Source: CAYHMW01 sp964357925 (GTDB lineage: Bacteria > Patescibacteriota > Microgenomatia > UBA8517). From it: a stretch of DNA of 36,185 nt. The position numbers were made by a program, and so were the translations under genes. Under the pieces are notes generated by a model that was given only the letters and a program-made list of their open reading frames with translations, searched no databases and was not told where the DNA came from. The first letter of the stretch is position 1; the number at the start of each line of letters is the position of its first letter. The stretch spans positions 1 to 36,185 of the forward strand of contig CAYHMW010000011.1 in the NCBI GenBank assembly GCA_964357925.1, in the 5' to 3' direction. Of this stretch, positions 14,670-22,864 are shown in pieces.

Positions 14670-16877
14670 ATGCCTAAGCCTGTCCACATTATCCTTTTAG
14701 TGCTTCTTGCTGCTGTTTATTCGTTTGTTGTTTCGTTGAGATATGTTTCTGATGTGGATGCAGCGGCTGCGGCATGTAGCGTAACTGTGAGCCCAACTTC
14801 TGTCACTACTTATTCTTCTACAAGCTTTACAATTACGATCGAGAATACCGATTCCGCTTCTTACAGCTGGATGGAGATTACGAGGCCATCAAGCGATTTT
14901 ACTATTACTGGCGGCGGTGTTGGTGGGTGGAGTTTTGGGGCGAGCGAATCGACCATTACTTTAACCGGTGGAACATTAAGTGCTTCAAGCAGTAAAAGTG
15001 TTACTGTAAATGCTCAGGTACCAGGGGGAACAGAGGGGTCACATAATTGGACAGTTAAAGTTTCAGATGATTCAGGCGGGGCGAGCCCTTATACTTGCAC
15101 CGGAACATTGACTGCTCAGATTTCCGGGAGTGGAACTGATACATATGTGCCTCAGATATCCAGCATTGCTGTGGGCGATGTATCTAATCATGATGCAACA
15201 ATTAGTTGGACCACGAATGAAGCCTCAAATTCTGTTGTCCAATATGGGACGACAAATTCGTACGGATCAACTGTGACTGAAACTGATCTTGTTACATCTC
15301 ACGAAGTTGTCATACCCAGTCTCAGTAAAGACACAACATACCATTTTAAGGTCCAAAGCACTGATGCTGCGAGCAATATGGGGGAGTCGGACGATAACAC
15401 TTTTGTGACTTCTTTGATTGAGCAGACAGTTACAGTGACTACTACAACTACAAAAACGGTGACAAAAGAGGTGACCGTGCTTGTTGAAGATACGACAGCT
15501 CCTGTTCCTAAATTTACAACTGGTTTTTCGAATCCATTTTTACTAAAGCCGGTTATTGAAGGGACTGTCACCGATAATACTGGAGTATTATCGGTCGAGT
15601 ATTCTGTTGACGGGGGACGAAATTATTTGCCAGTTAATAGTGTAAGTAATCCAGAGGCGGAGAGCACCACTTACAGTTTTAGTCCGCTGGGGCTTCTAGA
15701 TGGAAATTACAATGTTAAGGTTCGGGCTACTGATATTGCAGGAAATACTGCTGAGACGGAAGTTGAGACCTTGGTGTTTGATCGTTTGCCACCGCAGGTG
15801 GGTACTTCAGTTATCAGTATTGGACCTCAGGTGCTGTTGCCACAGAGCTCTGGGCAGATTGTGACTTTGCCTGGCTTGGATCAGCGAGTCGCTATGGATG
15901 CAATTGGAGGACCGATAGAAGTTCAAGTTCAAGCACAAGTTCAAGGTGGCTCAAGTCAGATATTTGCGCTTACGAAGAATACTGACAACGGGTTGTGGTT
16001 TGGGACAATGAGTTTTTCGGAGCCTGGGACATATAGTGTCATTGTTAGTTCAGTAGACGGCGCAGATAATCAGACTGAGCAGAGCTTGCCTTCGGTGGTG
16101 GTACTTGACCCTGGCAGGGTATTGTATAAGGGGGCGGGAGTGAATGGGGCATCTGTAACTGTTTATGCATATGACCCTGATCTTGCACGTTACATTGTTT
16201 GGGGAGGAGGAGGTTTTGGGCAGGAAAATCCTCAGAGTACTGATGAGAATGGAACTTACCGATTAATTCTGCCGAAAGGTAGATATTATCTAGAGGTTTC
16301 CGGGCAGGGTTTCAAAACCCTTAGAACTAGCATTTTTGATATTGAAAAGAGTCTTCCCATGACATTCGACCTTGTCTTGAGCCGTGATATTGGTGGGTTA
16401 TTAGGGAATATTCCTTTTGGGCTTTCGGCCGCGTTTGATGATTTCGTGAAAGTTGACATTTCGTATCCCACGATTGCACTTCTTGAACATGAGCTTACAG
16501 GGAAGGAGTTAGTGTCGTTTCGTTTGAATGATTTTGATGACTTTGATTTGCGTGGCAAACCGACAGTTTTGACAGCCATTAACACTTGGCATCCGGCTGC
16601 ATCTGAGCAGGTAAAGATTTTGAACGAGTTGGCTGACGACTCGGGCTTTAATGTTGTCGCGATTGTTCCGCATGAATCAGCATCAAGGGTTGAGGTTTAT
16701 AAGGAGCGGGGAGGGTATGAAAACTTGCGTTTTGTGGTTGACACTGATGGTACACTTGTGAGTTTGTTTGGAATAAATGCAAGCCCGATGCATTTTTTTG
16801 TTGATAGGAAAGGACTAGTTACTGGCGTATATGTCGGGAGTTTGAACAGGGAGGGGATACTGGCAAAAATGTTTTGA
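14670..16877 (+). CDS. Large exported multidomain protein with a cysteine-less thioredoxin-like C-terminus
   Basis: 735 residues. Signal peptide ~1-32 (cleavage in DAAAAA region). Then an Ig-like domain (~35-150, with a Cys pair), a fibronectin-III-like domain (~165-250, ISWTTNEASNSVVQYGT...TYHFKVQSTDAASN), a Thr/Val linker, further Ig-like repeats (~275-370, VEYSVDGGRNYLPV; DIAGNTAE), a beta-rich region, a carboxypeptidase-regulatory-like domain (~500-570, NGASVTVYAYD...LPKGRYYLEVSGQGF), and a C-terminal domain with TlpA/AhpC-type thioredoxin-fold features (~610-735, VVAIVPHES, MHFFVDRKGLVTG). Where such proteins have WCxxC, this one has WHPAA (640-644), so it cannot do thiol redox chemistry. 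No LPxTG motif and no C-terminal membrane helix, so it is probably secreted or held by another partner. Confidence 0.75.
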   Translation: MPKPVHIILLVLLAAVYSFVVSLRYVSDVDAAAAACSVTVSPTSVTTYSSTSFTITIENTDSASYSWMEITRPSSDFTITGGGVGGWSFGASESTITLTGGTLSASSSKSVTVNAQVPGGTEGSHNWTVKVSDDSGGASPYTCTGTLTAQISGSGTDTYVPQISSIAVGDVSNHDATISWTTNEASNSVVQYGTTNSYGSTVTETDLVTSHEVVIPSLSKDTTYHFKVQSTDAASNMGESDDNTFVTSLIEQTVTVTTTTTKTVTKEVTVLVEDTTAPVPKFTTGFSNPFLLKPVIEGTVTDNTGVLSVEYSVDGGRNYLPVNSVSNPEAESTTYSFSPLGLLDGNYNVKVRATDIAGNTAETEVETLVFDRLPPQVGTSVISIGPQVLLPQSSGQIVTLPGLDQRVAMDAIGGPIEVQVQAQVQGGSSQIFALTKNTDNGLWFGTMSFSEPGTYSVIVSSVDGADNQTEQSLPSVVVLDPGRVLYKGAGVNGASVTVYAYDPDLARYIVWGGGGFGQENPQSTDENGTYRLILPKGRYYLEVSGQGFKTLRTSIFDIEKSLPMTFDLVLSRDIGGLLGNIPFGLSAAFDDFVKVDISYPTIALLEHELTGKELVSFRLNDFDDFDLRGKPTVLTAINTWHPAASEQVKILNELADDSGFNVVAIVPHESASRVEVYKERGGYENLRFVVDTDGTLVSLFGINASPMHFFVDRKGLVTGVYVGSLNREGILAKMF

Positions 16878-16879
16878 TG

Positions 16880-16885
16880 TATAGT
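16880..16885 (+). promoter_or_regulatory. -10 box of a leaderless promoter for the sensor gene
   Basis: TATAGT ends six bases before ATG 16892. No clear -35. Confidence 0.45.
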
Positions 16886-16891
16886 TAAATT

Positions 16892-18550
16892 ATGCTTTAT
16901 CAATTTATTCTTGAGAACTTAAATTTTTCAGTGAATATTTTTGCGGCACTTGTTTCCTCGTGGGTATTGTGGCTCTATTTTGATGCGTTAGCCCTTCGAG
17001 TAAGCTTCAAGAATGTTGTAAGCGTTGTCGGCTTTGCATTACTGTCCTTATCTTTTGTTATTCAGTCTGTGCTTGTGGAGTCAGCGCTTTTGGCGAACCC
17101 GGTGCTTGCACCAGAACTGCATTTGAGTTTGGTTACCTTCGTCAGAGTTGGGGCGTATTTGGCACTTATAGTTTCGCTTTTGGTGGATCCGTTAAACTCA
17201 CATCCCAGGCGAGATAAAGGTGTGCCTGCCACGCCAAAAGCTGCGCCCTCCAATTTGGAGGGCAGGCATTTAGGCGGGCGGCCTGCGGCCGTGGTGATTT
17301 ATGCTGGGGGGGCGTTGTCGGCTTTGGTTATATCTAAGATTTCTTTGCCGATTTTAGCTATAGTGGTTAGCCTTTTGTATTTGCGTCGAGCCACCTTGGG
17401 GCTTGAAACTCACCTTAAACCTATCGCTTTGGCTTTCGGAATACTAAGTCTTTACGAGATTCTTGATCTTGGTATTTTGCTTCGGGAGACTGAGAACGCA
17501 AATATTTTCCTTGTCGTCCAGCCATTTGGAGCTTTGTGGCTCACTGAGAGGCTTACATTGCTGGCTGCTGTTCTGGTCCTTGGGAAATGGAATTTCACTT
17601 ATCTTTTGAAGCGACTTCAGTCGCAGATATATATGTATTATTCTCTAACGGTGCTTATCATCTTTGTCCTGACAACTGGGGTATTTACTGGACTATTGGT
17701 AAAAAATGTTACTCAGGAGCTTTCTGCACAGCTATCTAGCAATGTTCGAGTATTGGAGCTTTCTCTTGACACAAAACGCGAGGAGCTTTTGAGTGATGCA
17801 AGAGTTTTCGCATCTGATCCAAAGCTTATTGAGGCTGTCAACAATAATGATCAACTACAATTAGCAGATTTAGCTCAGTCGTTTATGCTTCTGAAGAATG
17901 TATCGGGTTTGACGGTTGTTAATTCCAATGGGCAAGTTATTGCGCGAGGAGAAGAAGTTGAAAGGATTGGGGAGTCTCTGTCTACTGATTCACTTGTTCG
18001 TCGGGGACTTGAGGGTGAAGGTATATCATCTGTTTTGACTCGAGATGGAGTGTTGGCGCCTGAGGTTGCCTTGCGCGCTTTGTGGCCGGTTTTAGATGGT
18101 GAGGAAAGTGTTACCGGTGCCGTGTTGATTTCTGTGTTAATAGATAATGCATATGTTGATGGCATTAAGAGTGCCACTGATCTTGATACAACTGTTTATG
18201 GAGATGAGAGAATTTCTGCTACAACTTTTGTTGATGAATCTGGGTCCCGTAGGGTTGGCTTGAAGGAAACCAATAAGAATATTTTGGACCAAGTGCTAGT
18301 TAAAGGGGAGGCGTATTCTGGGGCCGTCGACATTGTAAATACACCGTTTTATGCGGCTTATTTACCACTTTTAGACTTAAATAGTGATCCTGTTGGAATG
18401 TTAAATGTTTCCGAACCACAGTCGGCTGTTTTGCGAACTGCTGGCCGATCCATTCAGCTCACATTTGTATTTACCGGTTTTCTTTGGGCTGTCGCTATAG
18501 TACCATCATATTTAATATCCCGGTCGATATCGAAACAATTGGAAAGGTAA
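16892..18550 (+). CDS. Membrane sensor protein, input half of a split receptor
   Basis: 552 residues. The N-terminal ~250 residues form about seven hydrophobic segments, a membrane-embedded sensor of a type I do not recognise by name. A long signalling-type helix follows (YMYYSLTVLIIFVLTTGVFTGLLV), then a Cache-like extracytoplasmic domain (~residues 275-525, with DARVFASDPKLIEAV and SGLTVVNSNGQVIARG), and a last membrane helix (VFTGFLWAVAIVPSYLI). It stops immediately after ISRSISKQLER, where a HAMP domain should begin, so it has no output domain. The next gene begins one codon later in the same reading frame with a coiled coil and a PAS domain. The cytosolic loop after residue ~108 encodes a palindromic repeat in frame (17224-17283). 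Confidence 0.75.
   Translation: MLYQFILENLNFSVNIFAALVSSWVLWLYFDALALRVSFKNVVSVVGFALLSLSFVIQSVLVESALLANPVLAPELHLSLVTFVRVGAYLALIVSLLVDPLNSHPRRDKGVPATPKAAPSNLEGRHLGGRPAAVVIYAGGALSALVISKISLPILAIVVSLLYLRRATLGLETHLKPIALAFGILSLYEILDLGILLRETENANIFLVVQPFGALWLTERLTLLAAVLVLGKWNFTYLLKRLQSQIYMYYSLTVLIIFVLTTGVFTGLLVKNVTQELSAQLSSNVRVLELSLDTKREELLSDARVFASDPKLIEAVNNNDQLQLADLAQSFMLLKNVSGLTVVNSNGQVIARGEEVERIGESLSTDSLVRRGLEGEGISSVLTRDGVLAPEVALRALWPVLDGEESVTGAVLISVLIDNAYVDGIKSATDLDTTVYGDERISATTFVDESGSRRVGLKETNKNILDQVLVKGEAYSGAVDIVNTPFYAAYLPLLDLNSDPVGMLNVSEPQSAVLRTAGRSIQLTFVFTGFLWAVAIVPSYLISRSISKQLER
17224..17283. repeat. Nested palindromic repeat in frame in the sensor gene
   Basis: A perfect hairpin GCCCTCC-AATTT-GGAGGGC (17245-17263) lies inside an outer GCCTGCC...GGCGGGC arrangement. 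It shares GGCAGG and GGCGGGC blocks with the 36/42-base family but is a divergent member. Translated as a Pro/Gly/Arg-rich cytosolic loop between membrane helices. Confidence 0.55.
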
Positions 18551-18553
18551 TTA

Positions 18554-19042
18554 ATGGAGCAAATGCAACAAAAGCTTGAAGACGAAAGAAATAGGATGAA
18601 GGCGATTGTGGACTCTATGGGGGAAGGGCTTTTGGTTGTTGATATTCATTATGTGATTACCATGGCTAATCCTGTAGCTGAACGGCTTTTGGGACTTTCA
18701 GCTAGCGAGACTATTGGCTTCAAATGGTCTGAGGTTGTTACTGCTTACGAGGGCGATCGAGAGATTCCTTTTGATCAGCGAACTTCGATAGTTGTTATCA
18801 ATACAGGTAGCACAATTGTTACCAATCTTGAAGCTGGCCATTATTATAAAACTAAAGCTGGTAATACTTTCCCTGTTGTATCGGTGACTGCTCCAATTAT
18901 TTCAAGTCATGGTATAACTGGGGCTGTTAAGGTTTTCCATGATGCATCGGAAGAGTTGGGGAGAAAGAAGGGTTATATTGATAAGGTTGAGGCTCTCGAA
19001 AAAGAAATTTTCGAACTCAAAGCTCGCCTTGGGGAAAAGTAA
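18554..19042 (+). CDS. Stand-alone PAS-domain protein
   Basis: 162 residues: an N-terminal coiled coil (MEQMQQKLEDERNRMKAI), one PAS domain (~16-135, SMGEGLLVVD...ANPVAERLLGLS...HYYKTKAGNTFPVVS), and a C-terminal helix (KKGYIDKVEALEKEIFELKARL). It is a clear paralogue of the second PAS domain in the kinase downstream (shared HYYKT-AG-TFPVVS and GAVKVFHDA). The ATG follows the sensor stop by three bases, in the same frame, with AAGG just upstream overlapping the stop, so the two are translationally coupled. It may be an adaptor between the membrane sensor and the soluble kinase. Confidence 0.82.
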   Translation: MEQMQQKLEDERNRMKAIVDSMGEGLLVVDIHYVITMANPVAERLLGLSASETIGFKWSEVVTAYEGDREIPFDQRTSIVVINTGSTIVTNLEAGHYYKTKAGNTFPVVSVTAPIISSHGITGAVKVFHDASEELGRKKGYIDKVEALEKEIFELKARLGEK

Positions 19043-19058
19043 TAATTAGGGCTATACT
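19029..19058 (+). promoter_or_regulatory. Internal leaderless promoter for the histidine kinase
   Basis: TTGGGG (19029-19034), 18-base spacer, TATACT (19053-19058), five bases before ATG 19064. Confidence 0.5.
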
Positions 19059-19063
19059 GAGAT

Positions 19064-21100
19064 ATGGATGCTGCCCAGATCGGTTTTGTTGTGAGACTAA
19101 AGCAAATGGCAGCTTGGCTTCACGGAAGGAAACAGAGTGAATTGGTTGATATTGGTCATGGTGATCTTGAAAGGTTGCGTGTATTTCCTGAGTATAATCC
19201 TTACCCTGTCTTGGAGGCTTCTGTGGATGGGCAGGTGACGTACATGAATCCTTCTGCAAAGCGTGTTTTTGGAGAGGTAAACGTGTTGTCTTCACCTCTT
19301 GCCAGTTTGGTCACGAATCTTGACTTTTCTGGCATGAAGGATTCTGCCGCGCCGGTGTCTCGTGGGTTTGAGTTTGATGGTCAATTTTTTGAGGCGAGAA
19401 TAATTAGTCTGGGAGAGAGTAATTTGTATCGTATTTATGTACTTGATGTCACTGATCGTGTGCATATAGAACGGGATCTTTCATTAAAACTAAAGGAGTT
19501 GGCTGCCGCCCAGACTGCGATGGTAAATCTATTGGAAGATGAACGGGTCTTGAAAGATGATCTGAAGGCCGAGCGAGATAGAGCGAATCAGATTATTTCT
19601 TCAATGGGGGAGGGACTTCTGGTTATTGATAAAAACGATCAGGTAACAATTGCCAATCCGACCGCTGCAAATCTTCTAAAAATGCGCCGTGAGGATATCA
19701 TTGGTAAGAAATGGTCTGAGCTCGGGGTTACCACTAAATCTGGTGATGAAGTACCTGTGGCTGAACATTCGTTTTATTATGCTGTAAAGAAAGGAATTAC
19801 TGTGTATACCAATGTTGATGATGATCACTATTATAAAACGGCGGCTGGAGATACTTTTCCAGTAGTTTCAATTACTGCCCCTTTGACTAGTAAAGGGGAG
19901 ATTATTGGGGCAGTAAAAGTCTTTCATGATGCGACGTACGAAAAAGAATCGCGTGCGATGGTTGAGCGTGAAGTGGAGGAGCGTACACATCAGCTTCAGG
20001 AAGCAAAAGACAGAATATCTGAAGGCTGGCTTCAACTTCAGCAGGAGAAAGTAAAGCTTACTGCTTCTATAAATGCATTGCCTATTGGTTTTTTCTTACT
20101 TGATGAAAAACATAATGTAATCGTTGCGAACCGATCGCTTGCTTTGATCCTTGGAATCGATGAATCTGAGCTTAGTTATGACAAAGTATTTGGTGAACTT
20201 GGGAGTGTTATTTCTGACGCTGCAAATATTTGCCCGCATTGTAGAGGGAACAATGATGAGTATGAAGTGGAGGATGTGAAGTACAAAGCAAAAGTTCTTC
20301 GTGTATTTTCTGTCCCTGTGATGAAAGCGCAGGAATATATAGGTGCTGCTATTTTAGTTGAAGATCAGACTGAGGAAAAGATGCTTGAGCGGTCAAAAGA
20401 TGAGTTTTTTGCGATTGCTTCGCATGAGCTCCGAACTCCACTGACAGCAATTCGTGGCAACACATCACTAATCAACGAATACTTTAAAGAGCAATTAAAA
20501 GATCCAAATCTTAAAGAAATAGTCGATGATATGCACGAATCGAGTATACGACTTATTGAGATCGTAAACGACTTTTTGGATGTGGGGCAGCTTGAACAAG
20601 GGAAGGTGGAGTTTAAGAAGGAAGTGTTTAGTTTGGTTGATCTAACCCGTGAGGTATATCATGATTTGAATTCGGTCGCTTCACAGAAGGGATTAGTTTT
20701 GCGGTATGAGGAGCCAACCGAGGGGTTGCCTGATTCGTTGGCGGATCAAGGAAAAGTGAAACAAATTGTTACTAATTTGGTCGGGAATTCAATAAAGTAT
20801 ACTAAGGCGGGTGAGGTCAATATAGGACTTTCTCGAAATGGGGCAAATTTAAAAGTAATGGTTCGTGATACTGGAATTGGCATTTCTGAAGCGAATAAAC
20901 GAAGGTTATTTGGCAAATTTGTACAAGCCAGTGAGAGCTATCTTGCTCGCGATGTAACTCGTGGGACTGGTCTTGGCCTTTATATTTCGAGACTGCTGGC
21001 TACAGGAATGGGAGGGAAAGTTTATTTGGAGAGTTCCGAGCTTGGGCGTGGATCTACTTTTGTTTTGGAGGTGCCAGCCGTTGAGGCAGTTCAGGATTGA
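19064..21100 (+). CDS. Soluble multi-PAS sensor histidine kinase
   Basis: 678 residues with no membrane segment. Three PAS-type domains (~42-135, ~170-300, ~330-435) are separated by coiled coils; the second is nearly a copy of the stand-alone PAS protein upstream. HisKA contains the phospho-accepting H454 (IASHELRTPLTAIRGN), and HATPase_c has the N box (VTNLVGNSIKYTKAG), G1 (RDTGIGIS) and G2 (GTGLGLYISRLL). The third PAS region contains a CPHC pair. It should autophosphorylate and pass phosphate to the receiver proteins encoded next. The gene is in the same frame as the two upstream genes, and together they look like one membrane receptor kinase broken into three polypeptides. Confidence 0.93.
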   Translation: MDAAQIGFVVRLKQMAAWLHGRKQSELVDIGHGDLERLRVFPEYNPYPVLEASVDGQVTYMNPSAKRVFGEVNVLSSPLASLVTNLDFSGMKDSAAPVSRGFEFDGQFFEARIISLGESNLYRIYVLDVTDRVHIERDLSLKLKELAAAQTAMVNLLEDERVLKDDLKAERDRANQIISSMGEGLLVIDKNDQVTIANPTAANLLKMRREDIIGKKWSELGVTTKSGDEVPVAEHSFYYAVKKGITVYTNVDDDHYYKTAAGDTFPVVSITAPLTSKGEIIGAVKVFHDATYEKESRAMVEREVEERTHQLQEAKDRISEGWLQLQQEKVKLTASINALPIGFFLLDEKHNVIVANRSLALILGIDESELSYDKVFGELGSVISDAANICPHCRGNNDEYEVEDVKYKAKVLRVFSVPVMKAQEYIGAAILVEDQTEEKMLERSKDEFFAIASHELRTPLTAIRGNTSLINEYFKEQLKDPNLKEIVDDMHESSIRLIEIVNDFLDVGQLEQGKVEFKKEVFSLVDLTREVYHDLNSVASQKGLVLRYEEPTEGLPDSLADQGKVKQIVTNLVGNSIKYTKAGEVNIGLSRNGANLKVMVRDTGIGISEANKRRLFGKFVQASESYLARDVTRGTGLGLYISRLLATGMGGKVYLESSELGRGSTFVLEVPAVEAVQD

Positions 21101-21126
21101 CACTGTGGATACTGAGTAGATAATAG
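21097..21126 (+). promoter_or_regulatory. Promoter for the first receiver gene
   Basis: Perfect TTGACA (21097-21102) overlapping the kinase stop codon, 18-base spacer, TAATAG (21121-21126). It leaves a leader of roughly 15 bases before ATG 21147. Confidence 0.55.
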
Positions 21127-21146
21127 TTTATTATTGAATGTGGTTT

Positions 21147-21566
21147 ATGGCAAAAGTATTGATAATTGAGGACGACAGTTTGATGTCGAAGTTGTATTCG
21201 AAGATTTTTAAGTTTGAGCAGTATGAGGTCGTCACTGCGAGCAATGGAGTGGAGGGCCTTGAGGCGGCAAAGCTTCATAAACCTACCCTGATACTTCTCG
21301 ATATAATGATGCCTGAGATGAACGGATTGGAGGTTTTGGATAAGTTGAAGGCGGACGCTGAGCTTAAAAGTATCCCTGTGGTTGTTTTGACAAATTTGGC
21401 CGGTTCGCAAGATGCTGAGAGTGCTATGTCCAAGGGGGCAGTTCGCTATATTATTAAGAGCGAGCATGACCCTAAGGAGGTTGCTAATATGGTGAAGGAG
21501 ATTGTCTTGGGGTATACCCGGCCTTCTGGGCCTGCTTCCGGTGCCCCTGTTAACTTACAAAACTAG
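21147..21566 (+). CDS. Stand-alone response-regulator receiver protein (CheY-like)
   Basis: 139 residues: one receiver domain with acidic pocket D9/D10, phospho-acceptor D52 (LILLDIMMP), the LTN switch segment and the conserved Lys in YIIKSEH. No DNA-binding output; a short Pro/Gly/Ala-rich tail follows. It is a close paralogue of the receiver at 22034 (same start MAK-L, same LTNLAG and GYTR). It follows the kinase and has its own promoter. I prefer ATG 21147 over the in-frame ATG at 21138 because both paralogues then begin MAK. Confidence 0.92.
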   Translation: MAKVLIIEDDSLMSKLYSKIFKFEQYEVVTASNGVEGLEAAKLHKPTLILLDIMMPEMNGLEVLDKLKADAELKSIPVVVLTNLAGSQDAESAMSKGAVRYIIKSEHDPKEVANMVKEIVLGYTRPSGPASGAPVNLQN

Positions 21567-21575
21567 TTAGAGCGC

Positions 21576-21962
21576 TTAAGATTTAGCGACGATTAGGCGA
21601 GCGGCGATTTCAACGAGTTGAGCTGGTGTGTATTCTGTTTTAGATAATACTTCGACAACTCCAGAATTTTTAGCCTTTGGGGCTATTTTGTTTTTGGCCA
21701 GGTTTGTTAAAAAGATGACGGGACCGTTTGGGGATTCTGGTGGCATTTTATTGAGCTCAGCTAAGACAGTGAAACCGTCCATGACAGGAAGCATTATATC
21801 CAGGATGATGATTGAATAGCCCCCTTTTTTGGCCATTTCGAGACCTTTTGCGCCATCTGTTGCAGTGTCGACAGTAAAGCCTGAGCTTTCGAACTTCATT
21901 TTGTACAGGTTGATGAGATCTGTGTCGTCTTCAACGATCAGGGCGGTGTTATTGGTGCTCAT
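21576..21962 (-). CDS. Stand-alone response-regulator receiver protein, opposite strand
   Basis: 128 residues, receiver domain only: acidic pocket D12/D13, phospho-acceptor D55 (IIILDIMLP), a Thr in LTNLAKN and the conserved Lys in LSKTEYT. More diverged than the two flanking plus-strand receivers. Its stop converges with the first receiver (nine bases between stops), and its promoter region is shared back-to-back with the third receiver. Probably an alternative phosphate acceptor of the same kinase. Confidence 0.92.
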   Translation of the reverse strand: MSTNNTALIVEDDTDLINLYKMKFESSGFTVDTATDGAKGLEMAKKGGYSIIILDIMLPVMDGFTVLAELNKMPPESPNGPVIFLTNLAKNKIAPKAKNSGVVEVLSKTEYTPAQLVEIAARLIVAKS

Positions 21963-22022
21963 TTTTTGTTTCTTTAAGGATAGTACGAAAGTCGCCCAGG
22001 TTCAACGGTTAATGAATGGTGT

Positions 22023-22028
22023 TATAAT
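22023..22028 (+). promoter_or_regulatory. -10 box of a leaderless promoter for the third receiver
   Basis: Consensus TATAAT ends five bases before ATG 22034; TTCAAC sits 16 bases upstream of it as a plausible -35. On the other strand, TTGAAC in the same place could serve the divergent receiver. Confidence 0.6.
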
Positions 22029-22033
22029 GGTTT

Positions 22034-22435
22034 ATGGCAAAAATACTTTTAGTTGAAGATGATTCGCTTATGATTCGTCTTTATCAAAAGACCTTTACTT
22101 TTGATGGATTCGATGTGGTGGTAGCGCAGGATGGGGAAGAGGGTTTGGTTAAAGCGAAATTGGAGAAGCCGACATTGATTTTGTTGGATGTTATGATGCC
22201 GAAAATGAATGGGCTTGAGGTTTTAAAGCGATTAAAAAATGATCCTGAGACTAAGAGTATTCCGGTTGTGATCTTGACCAATCTTGCGGGGGAGCATGAT
22301 GCGCAGGAGGCGTTAAGTTATGGAGCAATACGCTATATTGTGAAGAGCGAGCAGGAACCTCGTGGAGTTACAAAAATTGTGGAAGAGATACTTGCTGGTT
22401 ATACAAGGGGAGAGATCCCTAAGGCAGCGGTGTAA
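22034..22435 (+). CDS. Stand-alone response-regulator receiver protein (paralogue)
   Basis: 133 residues with acidic pocket D9/D10, D52 (LILLDVMMP), the LTNLAG switch and Lys in YIVKSEQ. Similar along its whole length to the receiver at 21147, so a local duplication. No output domain. The next gene, a small membrane protein, starts four bases after the stop. Confidence 0.92.
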   Translation: MAKILLVEDDSLMIRLYQKTFTFDGFDVVVAQDGEEGLVKAKLEKPTLILLDVMMPKMNGLEVLKRLKNDPETKSIPVVILTNLAGEHDAQEALSYGAIRYIVKSEQEPRGVTKIVEEILAGYTRGEIPKAAV

Positions 22436-22439
22436 TGAA

Positions 22440-22823
22440 ATGGGTGCTACTTCACAACAACGCGCTCCAATTCCTTCAATAACTCTTGGGAATCCGATTA
22501 AGGCTGAACAGGCGGGATTGGGACGAGGCGAGGTAATTCCAAGTATAGATATTAAGAGCCCTATTGGTTATCAATCAGTTAACAATGGTAGTTCAACAAA
22601 TGTGCCCGCTGTGCCGGTTGATAGCAAATTGCGTGTGGAAACTGTGACTGACAACAGTGATATTCCGGAAAGCGATTTGAAGGCTCCACTTAATTTTGAT
22701 GCGACAAAGGAACCAGACCGCGCACATCGAGGGTTCAGGAGTGAAAATTTGTTGTTGATTCTTGGAGTACTGACTGCTTTAGTGGTAATTGGGGTGGTGA
22801 TATTCGTTTACAGATTGATCTAG
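22440..22823 (+). CDS. Single-pass membrane protein of unknown function
   Basis: 127 residues starting MGATSQQRAP. The first ~95 residues are polar and probably disordered (Pro, Ser, Asn, Asp rich), ending with a basic stretch (DRAHRGFRSE); a C-terminal hydrophobic helix (LLLILGVLTALVVIGVVIFVY) makes it a tail-anchored protein. Not recognised. ATG 22440 is chosen over an upstream in-frame start inside the receiver gene because it follows that stop by four bases. Its position suggests an operon with the receiver. Confidence 0.7.
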   Translation: MGATSQQRAPIPSITLGNPIKAEQAGLGRGEVIPSIDIKSPIGYQSVNNGSSTNVPAVPVDSKLRVETVTDNSDIPESDLKAPLNFDATKEPDRAHRGFRSENLLLILGVLTALVVIGVVIFVYRLI

Positions 22824-22827
22824 TGTA

Positions 22828-22856
22828 TTGATTTGTGATTTTGTTTGTTGTATAAA
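22828..22856 (+). promoter_or_regulatory. Leaderless promoter
   Basis: TTGATT (22828-22833), 17-base spacer, TATAAA (22851-22856), eight bases before ATG 22865. Confidence 0.65.
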
Positions 22857-22864
22857 GTCTCAGA

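Noticed and set aside
18548..18553. The stop between sensor and PAS gene as a simple sequencing error
   Set aside because: AAGG directly before ATG 18554 gives the second gene a plausible independent start, so a real split is at least as likely; I kept it as a finding instead.
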